Shown here piece after piece: positions 46,388-58,964 of a stretch of DNA of 64,000 bases (position 1 is the first letter of the stretch; the number at the start of each line of letters is the position of its first letter). This DNA comes from Anoplolepis gracilipes. Lineage: Eukaryota > Arthropoda > Insecta > Hymenoptera > Formicidae. Location: the NCBI RefSeq assembly GCF_047496725.1, contig NC_132977.1:6456501-6520500 (forward strand), given 5' to 3'. The translations under genes and the position numbers were made by a program. A model generated the notes under the pieces. The model searched no databases and had not been told where the DNA came from. It worked only from the letters and a program-made list of their open reading frames with translations.

Positions 46388-47367
46388 TTTTTCTTATTTT
46401 TATATCAAAGCAAAATGTAAATTCCTATATCAATGATTTAAAAATATTAAATTACTACGTTGTGAGAAAAAGAGTTTAAAAATTATAATGTCGACACCAA
46501 TTTAACAGTAATTATTTTAAATGTATCTTGCCAAGTTTTAAAATAATAGCGAATAACATGCTTTTAAATAAAAAAGCGTATAGTTTTAATTGAAAGTTTT
46601 AAAATAAACTAAACTATTCGCGCTTCTCAAGCAAAGTCCTCTAACGCGTGTCTCATATAAATTACCTTGTTGTCCGTACGTGAGCGCGCATTGTGTTCGT
46701 GATCGTGAGTAATGTCGTGTAACGGTGCCTGCTTTGCCATTGTTCTTTTCATTGGTCTCAGCTGTTTCATTTTTTGTTTCACTTTTTATCAACTAACGTA
46801 CTACCGTTGAAACGATTTCTTATTTATTTAAAAAATTCTTTTAATTGAGTTTATTCGACTTGCATGTTAAATAAATCGAAATAAATATGAAAAAAGTTTT
46901 TTTAGAGAATTTAGAGAAATTTATAATGGCTATAAAAATTGCATATGAAGTACAATTAGAAACAAAGATATACAAATATTATATATTTTTAAAAGCCTTT
47001 AAAAATGATCCATGGATTCTTGAGTCTGTGAATTTTCATCTTAATTGAAACACCTTGTATATAACAGGCAGAGTGATATCATCTACTTAAAGCAATTGAG
47101 AGGAAGCGCTCAATAATGTGAACAATATGCTTTCTGAAGTAGCAATTTTTAGCCGGCCTACACACACGGATATCTGTATGCGCAACCTTCGATCGTGTCA
47201 ACAATAGCTATAGATAGAGTGTTCTAAAATCATCAGATATTCTTTCAACTGTGGCCTTTTTTCTTGGAGACTTTATTTTTTTGTACAAAAAATCGAGAAA
47301 GATCATTTGCCGTATCTTTTCAATTTTTAAAGTATCATAACAGTGTATCTGATTTCGCAAAGTTTGG

Positions 47368-47402
47368 TATAAAAGCGCAGTAAACAGATTCAAATCCATA
47401 CT
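47368..47402 (+). promoter_or_regulatory. Candidate TATA-Inr core promoter
   Basis: A consensus TATAAAAG (47368-47375) is followed by CCATACT (47396-47402), a perfect YYANWYY initiator. Its A at 47398 lies exactly 30 bases from the first T of the TATA box. The surroundings become CpG-containing downstream. This is the best core promoter match in the window, though TATA matches are common in AT-rich DNA. Confidence 0.4.
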
Positions 47403-47522
47403 GTGTGTGAACGATCGAGAACTGGAAACAACGTGGTTAATGCTGCTTTTGACCACGGTGCCCCGCCTTGATCGTGGCTTAAGAATGTCGCTCGATTACA
47501 ATGCATCGCGGCTGAGGTCCAG
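47398..47522 (+). other. Candidate first (leader) exon
   Basis: If transcription starts at 47398, the first plausible donor is TCCAG|gtaatcg at 47523, giving a 125-base exon. An ATG at 47440 (context GTTAATGC) reads MLLLTTVPRLDRGLRMSLDY and then hits the donor in phase 2. Joined to the exon at 48195 this frame stops after about nine more codons, so it would act as an upstream frame or the transcript may be non-coding. Unspliced, it stops at TAA just past the donor. A separate 61-codon ATG frame lies at 47621-47806 within the presumed intron. Confidence 0.25.
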
Positions 47523-48194
47523 GTAATCGAATGAAAAAACATGATTCGCGGGAACAGCGGGAGGCCGCTGATCACGATCACAAACACTTTGTAGTCGAGT
47601 GGGGGCGAATGACACACTAGATGGGAAGGATGATCATGTCCCTCGTGAAGCTTACAGACAAGTTGAGCCGAGCCTATCTTCTTCTGCATTTGTATCAGAC
47701 TTATATCACGCGTGCTCCGATTTTACTGATAAACATCTGCGATTGTGATAAACTCATTGTGTTGATAATGATCTTTACTCTTAATTTGTATCGTAGAGAA
47801 AAGTGAGTTGTATACAGTGAACTCGAAAAATATTCACAAGGTTAATGTGTTTCCTCGCTTTCTATTTGCAAAAAAACTTTAAAAATATACACGATTTATA
47901 TACAATATTTGAAATTCAAATTTTGTCGAATTAAAAAAATCTTTTGAATCTTATTATAATTAATAAATAAATTACAATGAAAAAACAAATAAATTACAAT
48001 AAAAAACCTGTATAATTTTTATGCAGATTATTATTTTTTTTACTTTAAAATTAATACATGAGTAACAAACTGAATCGTGGAACATTTATCCAAATCCTAA
48101 ATAAAGTTACTAAATATTATATTTTATACTTGAATGAAATTGTAATATTTTTAATATTGTAAATATTTCAAATAATGTTATTTTATTGTTGCAG

Positions 48195-48232
48195 GTCTGG
48201 GAACCGCGTTTTGGCGACTTAGCATCTTATGG
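48195..48232 (+). other. Candidate 38-bp micro-exon
   Basis: ttttattgttgcag (a strong acceptor with a long T-rich tract) precedes 48195, and gtaagttg (a near-perfect donor) follows 48232. The 38 bases between are GC-richer than the AT-rich flanks. Two phases are open: one reads VWEPRFGDLASYG, another LGTAFWRLSILW. The exon also ends in ATGG|gt, so it could carry a start codon at 48229-48231 after an untranslated leader, consistent with the promoter at 47368. Which use is correct cannot be decided here. Confidence 0.4.
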
Positions 48233-48553
48233 GTAAGTTGAAATATTTTGTTTTCAACGATAATGATAAGCAAAGAATATAAATTGAGATTGCTAATAAA
48301 ACATTAACTTTTTTAATTAACCAGAAGAATTGAATTTCGGATTTTTTATTGTTAAATTTTTTAAATAATTTTCTGAACTTTATACCTATATAAATTAATA
48401 CTTTGCTTTTAATTTATAAGCATGATATTGTATTTTTAAATATTTTTATAATTATTGCAAAGAGAAAAATCCTTGCGAGTATACATTGCGTAGGATTTAC
48501 AATTTTCTATCTGACCTCGTGATGTAATGAAAAAGCTGAACTCGTGTGGAAAA

Positions 48554-48584
48554 GGGAGAGGGGGGGATGTTCGGGGGAGGGGGG
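48554..48584 (+). other. G-quadruplex motif
   Basis: G runs of 3, 7, 5 and 6 are separated by loops of 3, 6 and 1 bases. It stands alone in otherwise AT-rich sequence. Confidence 0.8.
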
Positions 48585-49304
48585 ATGAGAAGTAGGAGAA
48601 TTCCGAGCGTCCATATATAACTCGGAAACCTCAATTTTGGCAACGTGTCGTGGTAGAAAATTCTCGGCGTAATCTGACGGTTTATGCCGATCCGATGCTG
48701 GACCGGATAAACATAAAACATGAGGCAGCGTAATGGAAGGACGTATAACAAAGAAACGTTCTAGCAATACTAAAAAGCTGAGAGACTAAGCTCGCGGGTC
48801 CATGTTTAGTATATGTACGTAGCAAAGCTTTCACCTTTTTTTTTCCCTTACACGAGATTTATTATTGCTCGATATACTGCGATATTTTATTGCGAATATG
48901 GAATCTCTACTAGAGTCTGCCATTTTTGCGGATGAATGAGAATTGTATATGTAATATTATTATTGGTATTATTTTGATCCCATACTTTTTTTAAGAAACT
49001 CAGTATGTATATTATTTTCTTTTTTTGAATACTAGAATATAGAAACGTCGATTGAAATAAATATACTTTTCTTTCTACAAATTTAAATAATAATTATAAG
49101 AGAAAAAGGTAAAAATTTTTCAAATTTTATAAAACAAGAAAAATTAATCTTAAAATTCATAAAAAATTACTTATTATTAATATATATTTTCGATTTATTC
49201 TAAAACAATCTCACAATCGTAAGAAAGCTAATTACATATTTGTAAAATAGATAGGTCAAGAAGTTGAAAAGAGAATAAGAGGAAGAGGACGGAAAGGGAG
49301 TTAA

Positions 49305-49332
49305 CGGTTGATCTCTATGTATAGATCAACCG
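49305..49332. repeat. 10-bp inverted repeat (hairpin)
   Basis: CGGTTGATCT (49305-49314) and AGATCAACCG (49323-49332) are exact reverse complements around an 8-base loop (CTATGTAT). Confidence 0.7.
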
Positions 49333-50203
49333 AGAGAGTTAAGCGAAGGGAACGAAGTATTTCTGTACGCAGTATTTTCTTGAAAATAACTTTTTAGGAA
49401 TAACTTTCTAGAAATTGCTTTAGGAGATAGAAATAATCGTTTCTTTGATTGATCTTTGAAAAGAAGGGAAAAACTTGAAGAAAGAATAAAAAAATTTAAT
49501 ATAATAAACCCGAGAATGTTCCCTGCGCGCGAGAAGAAAGTTCATCATATTAAGTCAGATTTAAGTCGAATCGAAATCCGGAGAAGCTCGAGAAATTGAA
49601 ATCATTTTGATTCACTTGGCAATTTTTAGAAGAGAGTTGATCACTTCCGAAATTTTTATTTATATTAAATTTCAAGCTATTCGACATTAATTTAATTTAG
49701 AGCAGACAAATAAAAATGACTTGTAAATACAAGTAAATATTAGTTTATTAACTGTTATACATTTTATTAACGATTTAATGAAAAATACAAGCAATAGTAA
49801 TTTTTATTTGTTTGTTTTAAACTGAATTAATATATACAGTTATACATATGCAATAAATATAATACCGTTTAACGGAAACAAATATGTAGTAGAAACAGAT
49901 GTTTAAAAGTGATGTAAAATGAATTGTGATTGAAGGAAGTAATTGCAATGACCGATATGTGTTTTGGACAGTAGAGGTGCAAAGTATTTTTTTCATAAGA
50001 GTTGCCTGAACGTTATCAGGAAAACAGATTTGATTTTTAAAAATATCATGGGGGTTGCATCTTTCATACACACAGTATCGAGCTTGTATAGCGTTTTTCT
50101 TGATCCGTGAAGAGTTGGGTTGGGTCTTTCGACGTAACAGCAAAGATACATGTCGGTACAGTGGAGTTTCGCATTGATCGGCCGGCAGTGGAAGAGCTTT
50201 GCT

Positions 50204-50213
50204 CTGATTGGTC
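50204..50213 (+). promoter_or_regulatory. Inverted CCAAT box
   Basis: CTGATTGGTC matches the NF-Y consensus in reverse orientation. TATAAGG lies about 125 bp downstream (50332), with no initiator after it. A single box gives only weak support for a promoter. Confidence 0.25.
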
Positions 50214-51000
50214 AGATTCTACTACATTCTTGTTTCCACAATACGGATGACAAGGATAAACGCATCTGCGTAGTTCATTGATTAAAAAAAGACGACCTAA
50301 GCTGTATGAGAGGAAAAGAGGGGGTATTATATATAAGGCAATTTATAAGATTGAAAAAGAAGGAAGAGATTGGAGGAAAAGAGAAAAAGGCAAGAAGAAA
50401 AGAAAGACGTAACACTATGTAATGCAAATATAATAGAAAGGTAGAGAAAGAAAAGCCGTAATATATGTATTGTATATATGTGAAAGGAAAAAATAAAAAT
50501 ATTTAAAAAGAAACGATTTCAATCTTCAGAACACAAACAGTAACGTTTAAACATAATTAATAATTATTATATAAAGTTCAACGACTAATTGAGAGAGGAA
50601 AGAAAATTATTTTATTATAAGAAAATTATTATTATCTTATTTTAAATGAATTTTAAAGCATCGAGAGATGAATTATTATTTTATTTTAAGCGAATTTTAA
50701 GAAATTGGGATATTCGAATTATCAATCTTTCAAACACTTTGTTTCTGTGGAAAATATAAAGAGGTACTTAGATGCCTTTAAGATTCTCCTTCTATTTTCG
50801 CATTGTATGCTTCCCTTCAATATAATCAATTTCTGTTTGTGCTTCCTTGCTCTTCTCACTTATCAATCGCTTCTTTCTTTTAACCTCTACTGCTTTCCTT
50901 TCTTATTAGCCTTGCTGTAGGAATTATATGACGTCTTTACAGAAAACGAGCGTGCGAGTATTATGGTAGACTTTGTGCCATTAAATAAGGCACTTCAATG
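50214..51000. other. Purine-rich then AT-rich spacer
   Basis: Purine-rich on the plus strand to about 50620, then a local duplication, then AT-rich sequence. No gene seen. Confidence 0.55.
50624..50700. repeat. Local tandem duplication, about 47-bp period
   Basis: AATTATTATTATCTTATTTT-type sequence at 50624-50656 recurs at 50671-50700, and both copies end in GAATTTTAA. Confidence 0.7.
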
Positions 51001-52150
51001 AATTAACCGGTTAATCGACGTTCTGCATCGGCGACTTTCGTCCTCCTCTTTCCTTCTTCCTTCCCTTCGTACTTTAGCTGGCATTCATTCTATCTTCTCC
51101 TTCCTTTTTGTTTTTCCATTTTCATTGCTTCGCGGCGGAACCCACAGCATCAGCTGCGCGCGACGTCAAAACGTATATTATAGCCGGCGTAATAAGTATG
51201 ATAATCAGACATCCCGCTGCATCGACGTGGGGCGGGACCTTTCTTATTTTTTTTTTCTTTTTTTTCTTCTTTTTTTTTGTATATTTTTTTAAACCTTGCC
51301 CGACCTTACGTTTACGCAAATGTTCGCGCGAAAGCACAGGACAAATTTTAGTGATGCCGCGAATTAAACGAAAGAATATCTGCGTTACATTTATGATTAT
51401 CTACTATATACATATATAAATGTGATTGCAATATAAAATAACGGTATTAAATTTTAAAATACACGTTATACTACTTTCTCTCGAATTCTCGTCCCAAAAG
51501 CGAATCTTCTGATATTTTTTTTACATCTTGTATTTTATATATAATTTCGTAATTACACGAATACGTTATCGTCTAAAATGTATCTCTAAAGTAAAATATA
51601 ATGTTATCTTTTTGTTTTTAAAAATATCTTAACGTTAGTTCTTTTTTATTGAAAAACATCTCTTCTCACGTTGCGCCCCTTTTATTGATTAAATGACAAA
51701 CAGTCTACTTAGTGCACGTGGCGCCATCCTTGGAGAAAATCGCTAGTCACGAATCCCTTTTCTCCCCCCTTCATCGTTCCTCGCAGAGTTCTGTGTGAGA
51801 AACGATGGATGTGGAAGGAATGTGGCAAAGGAGGCAGGGGAAAATCAGGGTGAAGTGGGTTGAGACCAGGCGAGACGGGTCAACCAGTCCAGACCAGTCG
51901 GTCGCGCCCCAACAACCCTGTCCGATCCCTGGAAACCGGACGAATAAGGGGGTAGGAGAGGGAAGGGAAGGGAAGGGGGAGACCGACTAGTATCGATCCG
52001 AACATCCATGTTACACGATTTGTAATCATTTTGAATTACACGCCCAGGAGTTTGTTCAAGACGGATAGTCGGGACGCTGCCTTCCCAGAATATTTTAGTC
52101 AACTTGATGCTGTTCAGAAGTATAATATTACGCGCGAGTAACTATTCGTG
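51001..52150. other. Two GC-richer patches around AT-rich sequence
   Basis: Patches at 51000-51350 (with a T-rich run at about 51243-51290) and 51660-52130. In the second, an ATG at 51805 (ACGATGG context) opens 61 codons of low-complexity Arg/Gly/Gln. The opposed minus frame 51845-52102 is similar in length. A regulatory island or leader exon is as likely as a gene. Confidence 0.4.
51948..51979 (+). repeat. (GGGAA)n tract, G-quadruplex motif
   Basis: G runs of 5, 3, 3, 3 and 5 with loops of 7, 2, 2 and 2 bases. This is the same GGGAA unit as at 37441-37466. Confidence 0.85.
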
Positions 52151-54590
52151 TAAATATAGTGAAAATTATATACAAGATTGGTATACATAATTATTCCTTC
52201 TTTCTCGATTCTTTATACAATATATGAGAAAAGGTTTTATTATTTTATATCAACTAAACAAATTTGCAAAAAATTATTTTAAATAGAAATTAAAATTTTT
52301 TTTATATACATATATAATTTTTATTACATATATGATATAGAATAATTAAAAATATGATATGGAGTAATTCTGTTCGCCGCTTGTTTTTCTTAATACAGCG
52401 TAATGATAATACGATAGACAATAAGAATCTTTAAGTGAACATGAAATTTAGTTGAAAATATTTATAGTATACTCTTCATAGTATTTTTCCATCTCCATGG
52501 AATTATATATTAAAAAGGTCTAGTCTAATATCGAAACTAGTTTCACCACTGAAACGAAGAAATAAATTTACTATATTTTCTAGCACGCATACGTCATTAT
52601 TCAAAGACCCATATTTGCTTATGGAATTATCATTACTTTTTTTCATCTATTTTTATGTATAATTTATACATAATTAAATTATAATTAAATTAATAAAATT
52701 AAAAATTATTAAATTTAATATATTCATGTAACTCTTTCTAACAATTTTATATTTTGTTACATAAAAGCATCTCATTATCAGTTCAAAAGCACATACATAC
52801 ACAGACACACATAAATATATATATATATAACAACAATACATTTTACAAGAAGTACATATATATCTTTATGGATTAAATTTATATCTAGAATATTCAAATT
52901 TTATTTGTGTACACATATACAATATGTGTGTGTTTAATTTAAAGAAACGTTGCATCTGTCTGTGAATTTCTCAGAAACACTTAACGTCGAGAGCAACTCT
53001 GTGAACGCTATAAATCTAAATGTCCTTGAACTTAAATACAGACTGCAGTGTACAAGAATATATTGGTACGTCAATGTGTAACACACAGACTGACTCGAGC
53101 TTCCAAAAACTTACGATCGATTCGTGCTACTGTGCACCAGCGATACTTTTGTGTCGTGTAACGTGGATGCAAGTAAAAGCTTGAGCAACTAGCGACTAGA
53201 TGGCGACTCAAATCAGTCGCTGTCATGGAGCCTGAGTGGTCCAACCAGAGAGCTCGAATCACGTCCCCGTAATCGAGGACATGGCGGCAGCATGGCGTCG
53301 AATGTACATCGTTGGTATTCCAAGCACGACTTTTTCCTAACACTCTGCCGGATTTTTCTATATATTTCATTCAGAGTCGCAGGTATTTATAAGCTGCTCG
53401 AAAATAAACGACTCGACTTTTACACGCGCGAGGCATCTTAACTTTATCTTGGACTTGCTCTACAGAAACGTATATTTAACGCGTTAAGATTGATTTACGT
53501 TCTACACGTAATCGAGCCTGTGATACATGTAAAGAAACTCATTATGATAGAGATTTATCTTGGGAGAAAGATAAAGATTTTCATAACTTGCTTCATTTAT
53601 TTTTAAAAATACATGCAACTTCACGTGGGAGACATGATTTAATTACAATATTTCAATCGATGTATTAAATATAAAATTATTTTTATTTGCTAAATTTACA
53701 AAATATTATTCATTCATTTGGTTTGACATTACGTTATCTACACATATATGTATACATATTACATGTGCGATGTGTGCGATATTAAATATCTAAAAAATAT
53801 CTAAAAATCTAAATTAATATTTCAATTCCTTATCAGCTTTGATATTGTTTACTGCAAGATTATTTATTGCCTTCTTTCTTGAAAATTATTAAAATAGATT
53901 TTAGATAGAAGAAAAATAATTAATACTTTTTATCGGTAATGTTTAGTTTGTTGTATGCGTAGCAATATATCGCGCATTTGTCACCTTATGTTTCGATACT
54001 AATATTAATAATAAATTTGTAAAATAATTGTTTTTCTTATTGTATACTCGTTACTACGCATAAGACAAAGGTTTGTGTTTTCGTTTCTTACAAAGATAAT
54101 CTTTTTCGCATCCACACAAACATACATGATATAAACTAGGGAAGAAAAGAAAATAAAACAAGTGCGTTATAACGTGATAAAAGATATGAAATACGCGTAA
54201 ATTAAAAGAGGAGAACTCTTACATATGTTGCGGATGTGAGGTTGCTCCCTTACAACGTGATAATTATCGTCGAAGCTATAATATACTAATTAAATTTTAT
54301 TGTTCGTATGTATATTACATATAGTTATTTGTGAAGCGTTATAAATGAATACTTCTCCCATGATAAACCAGGCGTGCAAGTTATAGTTGAAGAGTGCGTA
54401 TAACATTGTAACTTAATTTCTTTGTTCTTATACCGCGAAACGAGTCTTTTTATGTCAAATTAAAAAGTAAAATGAGCATTAACTACGTTAAAAGGATTTC
54501 GTTTAGAAAGCAATACATTGTGAGCGAGCGGTATTACCTTTTATCGCGTTAATTGCTAATTATAATAATTAATAATTTCAATTCTCTCAC
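52151..54590. other. AT-rich spacer with one balanced patch
   Basis: The balanced patch at 52970-53420 holds a 99-codon minus frame (53071-53370) that crosses a donor-like site (gtaagttttt on the minus strand, 53107-53116). I recognise no product. The remainder is AT-rich and empty. Confidence 0.5.
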
Positions 54591-55270
54591 CCTAATGTGC
54601 GTGAACGCAACATACGTGCAGTTTGAAAGTTATGTAGACGGTATTTTCGGAGGTAACAGTTTCCGTTGAGTTCTCAACCGAGAAAGTTCTCAGAGACGAC
54701 CGGAACGGAAATATTCCAAGGAGAACTACGGAAAAGTTAATAATCTGGATCGGCGGTTGCCGATGCCATAAGCAATTACATCCGATTACGAGTAATAGCC
54801 CGAGAGAAACATTTCGTTCGACGAAGTAATCTTTGCAGCTGTGTTCGATATCAGTTATTAGCACAGACGCGTATATTTGATCTGGAAAAGAGAAAGAGAG
54901 AGAGAGAGAGAGAGAATCGGATTTTAGACTCCAGCTCGAAATATATAAAGTTTCCTGTACGTAGAGAGATCGACCAATCTTCCACCTCATCTCCTGTTCC
55001 CGTCGCGAGAAAATGGTAGTCGAGTTTGTAAGCCTTACGCGAAAATCCGGACCAAGCCATTTGCATTCTTAATCTCAACGTTTTGGAATCTACCGAATAC
55101 GTCGGGGTTTCTCGCCAGGGGCGGACTGAATTACGAACGTGTAATTTCAGGAACACCTGCCCTGCCGTCGGGTGTGGATCGCAAAAGAGACTCGCACTAT
55201 TTCTGAATTACCATTCGAACTACATACTGCTAAACGTTATCGCTTCGCGTGCTTTTAGAAAATTACATCG
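54591..55270. other. Balanced patch with weak promoter signals
   Basis: TATATAAAG at 54942-54950 is followed by a YYANWYY match, CCAATCT (54974-54980), and an ATG in AAAATGG context at 55013 that reads only 19 codons. TTT|gtaagc at 55028 could be a donor. Minus frames 54592-54990 and 54851-55156 overlap here and are unrecognised. Confidence 0.3.
54895..54915. repeat. (GA)n microsatellite
   Basis: About 21 bp of GA. Confidence 0.9.
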
Positions 55271-57020
55271 ATAAAAATGATCGATACAATTGCACAGATA
55301 TTAAGTAAAGATCGTGTAAGTAAAAAATAGATAAATTTGATTAAAAAAATACCAATTATAGGAATATATTTTTCTTTATTTTTGATAATCACGGGATAGT
55401 AATTAATGCAAAGAAAGTTAAAAGTATTATCTTATTTTAGATTAAAAATTTAAGGAATAAATAATTTAAAAAATTATACCGCTTGCAGGTTGCGTGCTTA
55501 TTAGATGTTTTATACTCTAATAATGTTTAAAGTCATACTAAATTATATTATATTACACAATATAATTTTGCGAGGAACTTAATAAGAGTCATTTTCACGT
55601 TATTTGCATTTTTAATTTTGCCATCTCAAAATTACCTATAATATAGTCGCTAAATTGAACGCGAACAGTTCTACAGACACCTGCTGCCGGTTGATCACTC
55701 GGTTCATATCACAGTCACTACCGAATAAATTAAAATGTTTTGCAAAGACGAACCAGACTGGAGTGTTACAGTTTAGAGAGAGCGTAAAATGCTTCTCTTT
55801 TTATCTCTCGAGACAGCCGTCGCGGCAACGATAAAAGCAAAGTTCCTGCGATCATTTAATACGGTATCTTTAATTTTGTTATTTTACTTGTGTCTCTCTT
55901 ATAATCTTACCGCGTGAAACTTCAATTTACTGCTAACTTGGTGTATCTTTAGCAAGGGCGAGCAATCGTCAGTTACTTACACCTCGAACGTTTCAAGATG
56001 CCGACGGAACGATGTCGTGGAAAGACGCGACAAGGCGTGTAGTTTCAAAATATCATCCGTAATCTACTGATAGCGTATTTCGTTAAATGCTTTGTATATT
56101 TATAGAATTATGCGTGTAATATTTAATATTTAGCTTGACGATCTGTACAACTACTCTTGCATTTTGAGAGAAATATGTATAAGTAAATATTATTTTATAA
56201 ATATTATATTCAATGAATTTTTATTATCGTAGGTGAGAGAGAGAGAATTATTAAATCACAATTTTTTAACTATTTAATATTAATATTTAATAATTAATCT
56301 GTTAAAGTATCCATTACACGCGCGTTAAAATATTTTTTAGACGTTTCCTTGGATTGTTACATTTCTTGAAATAATATAACATCATTTTAAACAAAAATGT
56401 CCTTAGGACATTCGTATTTTCTTATTTAAGCATTAAATTAAGTTTGAAGTTTTCTCTTTCACAGAATTATCTCACTGAATTATTCGGAAAAGAAATTTTT
56501 TTTTTTTTTTTTTTTTTTTTCATTTCTTTTTCACTTTAACTCTGAGAATTCAGAGCACCGATAAATCTACGTTTTCTTTTGAAACGACAGATAGGGATGG
56601 CGGTAAGAGAGCAGCTGCAAAATTATTTTCCGAGGTATTTCTGCAGATCAGTGGAATTTCGTGTAGCAGCCGGCTCTTCCAACCTCCGCTCTTTGCAATC
56701 TGTTTTGCGCGCGTTCCTTTATGACACAACGTTGAAGAAATATTGTTCCAGGCATATGCGGACGAAGAGAAGCGCTCAAATTTAAAGCTACTACTAACAA
56801 TATCTCATTTTTCCGGGAAAATGTAGTACGTATTGCTCGCTTTGAATATACGCGTAAAAATTTCTCTTCTGAAAAAGTAAAAGATCGCGCATGTGATAAT
56901 ATAAATCATTTTATCGATATATTCGGAGAATAGAAAATTTTTTAAAATTTATTTATTAATTTATTTACGAATTTATATAACTAAAATGTAATTTTCTGGC
57001 GCATTATTTAAAGGAAAATG
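55271..57020. other. AT-rich spacer
   Basis: Poly(T) at 56497-56520. Slightly balanced intervals at 55670-56060 and 56570-56790 contain no supported gene. Confidence 0.55.
56497..56520. repeat. Poly(T) tract
   Basis: About 24 consecutive T. Confidence 0.9.
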
Positions 57021-57024
57021 AAAA

Positions 57025-57390
57025 ATGATAATAAATATATTCGCGGACGCATTCAACGCTATTTTTTTTTCTGTTGGAACACTAGCTCGGGATAAAGACG
57101 AAAGCACATTACGTGAAAAAGATTTTTCTGCGTCATTTCTGGAAATTGAAGTTTTGTCGTCCCACCCTATCGACTTGCCCGTGTGTCGCAGCAACACCTA
57201 TCTCCCGTTTTCTTTCGGCGACACATGCGAGACTCTCCCCATCTTATTTCACCTCTTTTGTCTCGCCTCCCGAATATTCCCTGACGTTTTTACTCCGCCT
57301 CCCACACACACATATGTATACGCGTCTGGTAGAATCAACATTTTCGTCTCGGTAAACAGAATTCGGTGTTCTCCGCGCCACGGAATTTAG
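57025..57390 (+). CDS. Candidate 121-aa open frame
   Basis: ATG at 57025 (context AAAAATGA) to TAG at 57388-57390. It starts MIINIFADAFNAIFFSVGTL, a hydrophobic leader-like segment, and continues with a charged acidic-basic stretch. From about residue 60 it becomes Phe/Pro/Ser/Cys-rich, with THTYVYA from a CA repeat, which looks less like protein. A minus frame (56973-57197) overlaps the first half. No family is recognised, and the length is near chance expectation. Confidence 0.2.
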   Translation: MIINIFADAFNAIFFSVGTLARDKDESTLREKDFSASFLEIEVLSSHPIDLPVCRSNTYLPFSFGDTCETLPILFHLFCLASRIFPDVFTPPPTHTYVYASGRINIFVSVNRIRCSPRHGI

Positions 57391-58960
57391 GGGAGTTCGC
57401 TCACACTTTGGCAATCGCAAAAACAAGATAACAAAGGACATATCCTGATATACATATAATCAATAACGTGTCGTAGAAAAAAAAAAAAATAAAAATAGAT
57501 AATACAATAGAAATTATTTTTAAATTATTTTCCAAGAAACTCATCAATAAAAAAGTATGTTTTTTTTTTTTTTTTTATATTTACAAAGTGATATGTTTGT
57601 ATATATGTTGTATATTTATTAGTTTTAAATCGAAGCTTAATTTTGTTATTAATTTTGTTTATGATATTGGGATGTATGATATTATGATATGTTTATGTGT
57701 ATAAATTTCTTCCTATATTTACTTTCTTTACTATTTCTAAATGTTAAGTGGAAATGTCATATGGTTGTGCGTTACACGATATGCATATAACAAATACGTT
57801 TATGTCAGCCGGTATCTTTCATGGTCCTTCGAATATGCGATTTTCGAATTGAAAAGTGCAATGCGCGCGTACGGAGATGCGCATACTATGTACATACGAA
57901 TGAAAGTTTACAACTTCATAACTTTTCTCTACAGGTACTGGAATGTGTGTAAAGGTTACCGGTTACTAAATGCTATCACAAACGAGAATAACAAATTTTC
58001 AGTAAGCACCGCGATGCCCGAAGTTACTCGCGTGTGAAATTGCGGTTTGTAAGATCTCGCGTGTACGCATACGAATACATAGAGACGCCGACAAAACAGA
58101 CACGTGTACATGCACGCGCGCGTGAATATTCGTGACGATAACGAGTTTCGTTGGCTTCCTCGTGGCGCGAGATAGATAACCGCGCCGGCGCAAGAGCTGT
58201 TCGACGTTATAATAAACTTGGCATTATATACACTCCGCATTATATACTTTGCGGTCCGCGAATCACAAAGTGTATTAGCACCGGCAAATGCACGGATCTC
58301 TCTCTGTTAATTTCGCGCGTTAGAGTCTCGGAATTCGTGGAGCGTGATATAAGATCTAGCTAATTTTCATGGCGGACATATAAGGGACGCCTGAAGGTTG
58401 CAGTTTTAATGTAGGTATTATCGCTTTCCGAATAAGAAGATATAATTTTCTTTTTTTAATTTCAAATAATCGCGCAGCATCAATTTCGTAGACAACGCAA
58501 CAATATTTAATTAATAAATAAAATATATTTAATAAATAAGTAAATCGTTTCAATTGCGGACGTTTTCAGCTCTTGAAGTAATATTTGATATAAATTTTGC
58601 ATAATAAATTATGACGTAAATGTCGTCGTGAATCCTTGCTTTTTAATATTCACTTTTTAACGCTTTTATATGCTCGATCTATGGCCCAATAAATCGTGCA
58701 TTTATAACGCGACAGTTTGGCCAATGTTTTCCACAACGACGCAGTATAGGAAGTATTGATCACGGAAATTTTATATTTATCGCGGAAGTCAGTACTGTCG
58801 GCCCCCTATCTTCTCCTCGCTCCCAGTCTCCCTTAGATAAATATAATAGTATGTGTTTGCGGGCAACGACCGATTGCGGAAAAAAAATCATGTCTTACAC
58901 ATACGGATGCTTCGACTTTTTAGCGGAGAGATTGGCGATTAGATGAAACGAGGAGGAGAC
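57391..58960. other. AT-rich stretch, then a balanced patch
   Basis: Poly(A) at about 57478-57489 and poly(T) at about 57560-57576. The balanced patch 57770-58370 has a 98-codon plus frame (57741-58037) and overlapping minus frames (57956-58240, 57999-58193), none recognised. Confidence 0.45.
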
Positions 58961-58964
58961 TCAC

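Larger units (their letters stand above)
45001..47340. other. AT-rich spacer with microsatellites
   Basis: (GA)n at 45711-45752 and (TA)n-poly(T) at 46350-46387. TTGAAACACCTTGTATATA at about 47045-47063 looks like the decayed end of a CAGGGTGT-type TIR element, without a partner. The minus frame at 46586-46792 is not recognised. Confidence 0.5.
48240..50150. other. AT-rich spacer
   Basis: It carries a G-quadruplex motif (48554-48584) and a small hairpin (49305-49332). Minus frames at 48497-48767 overlap in two phases across the G-rich tract and are rejected. The minus frame at 49817-50143 is AT-driven. Confidence 0.55.
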
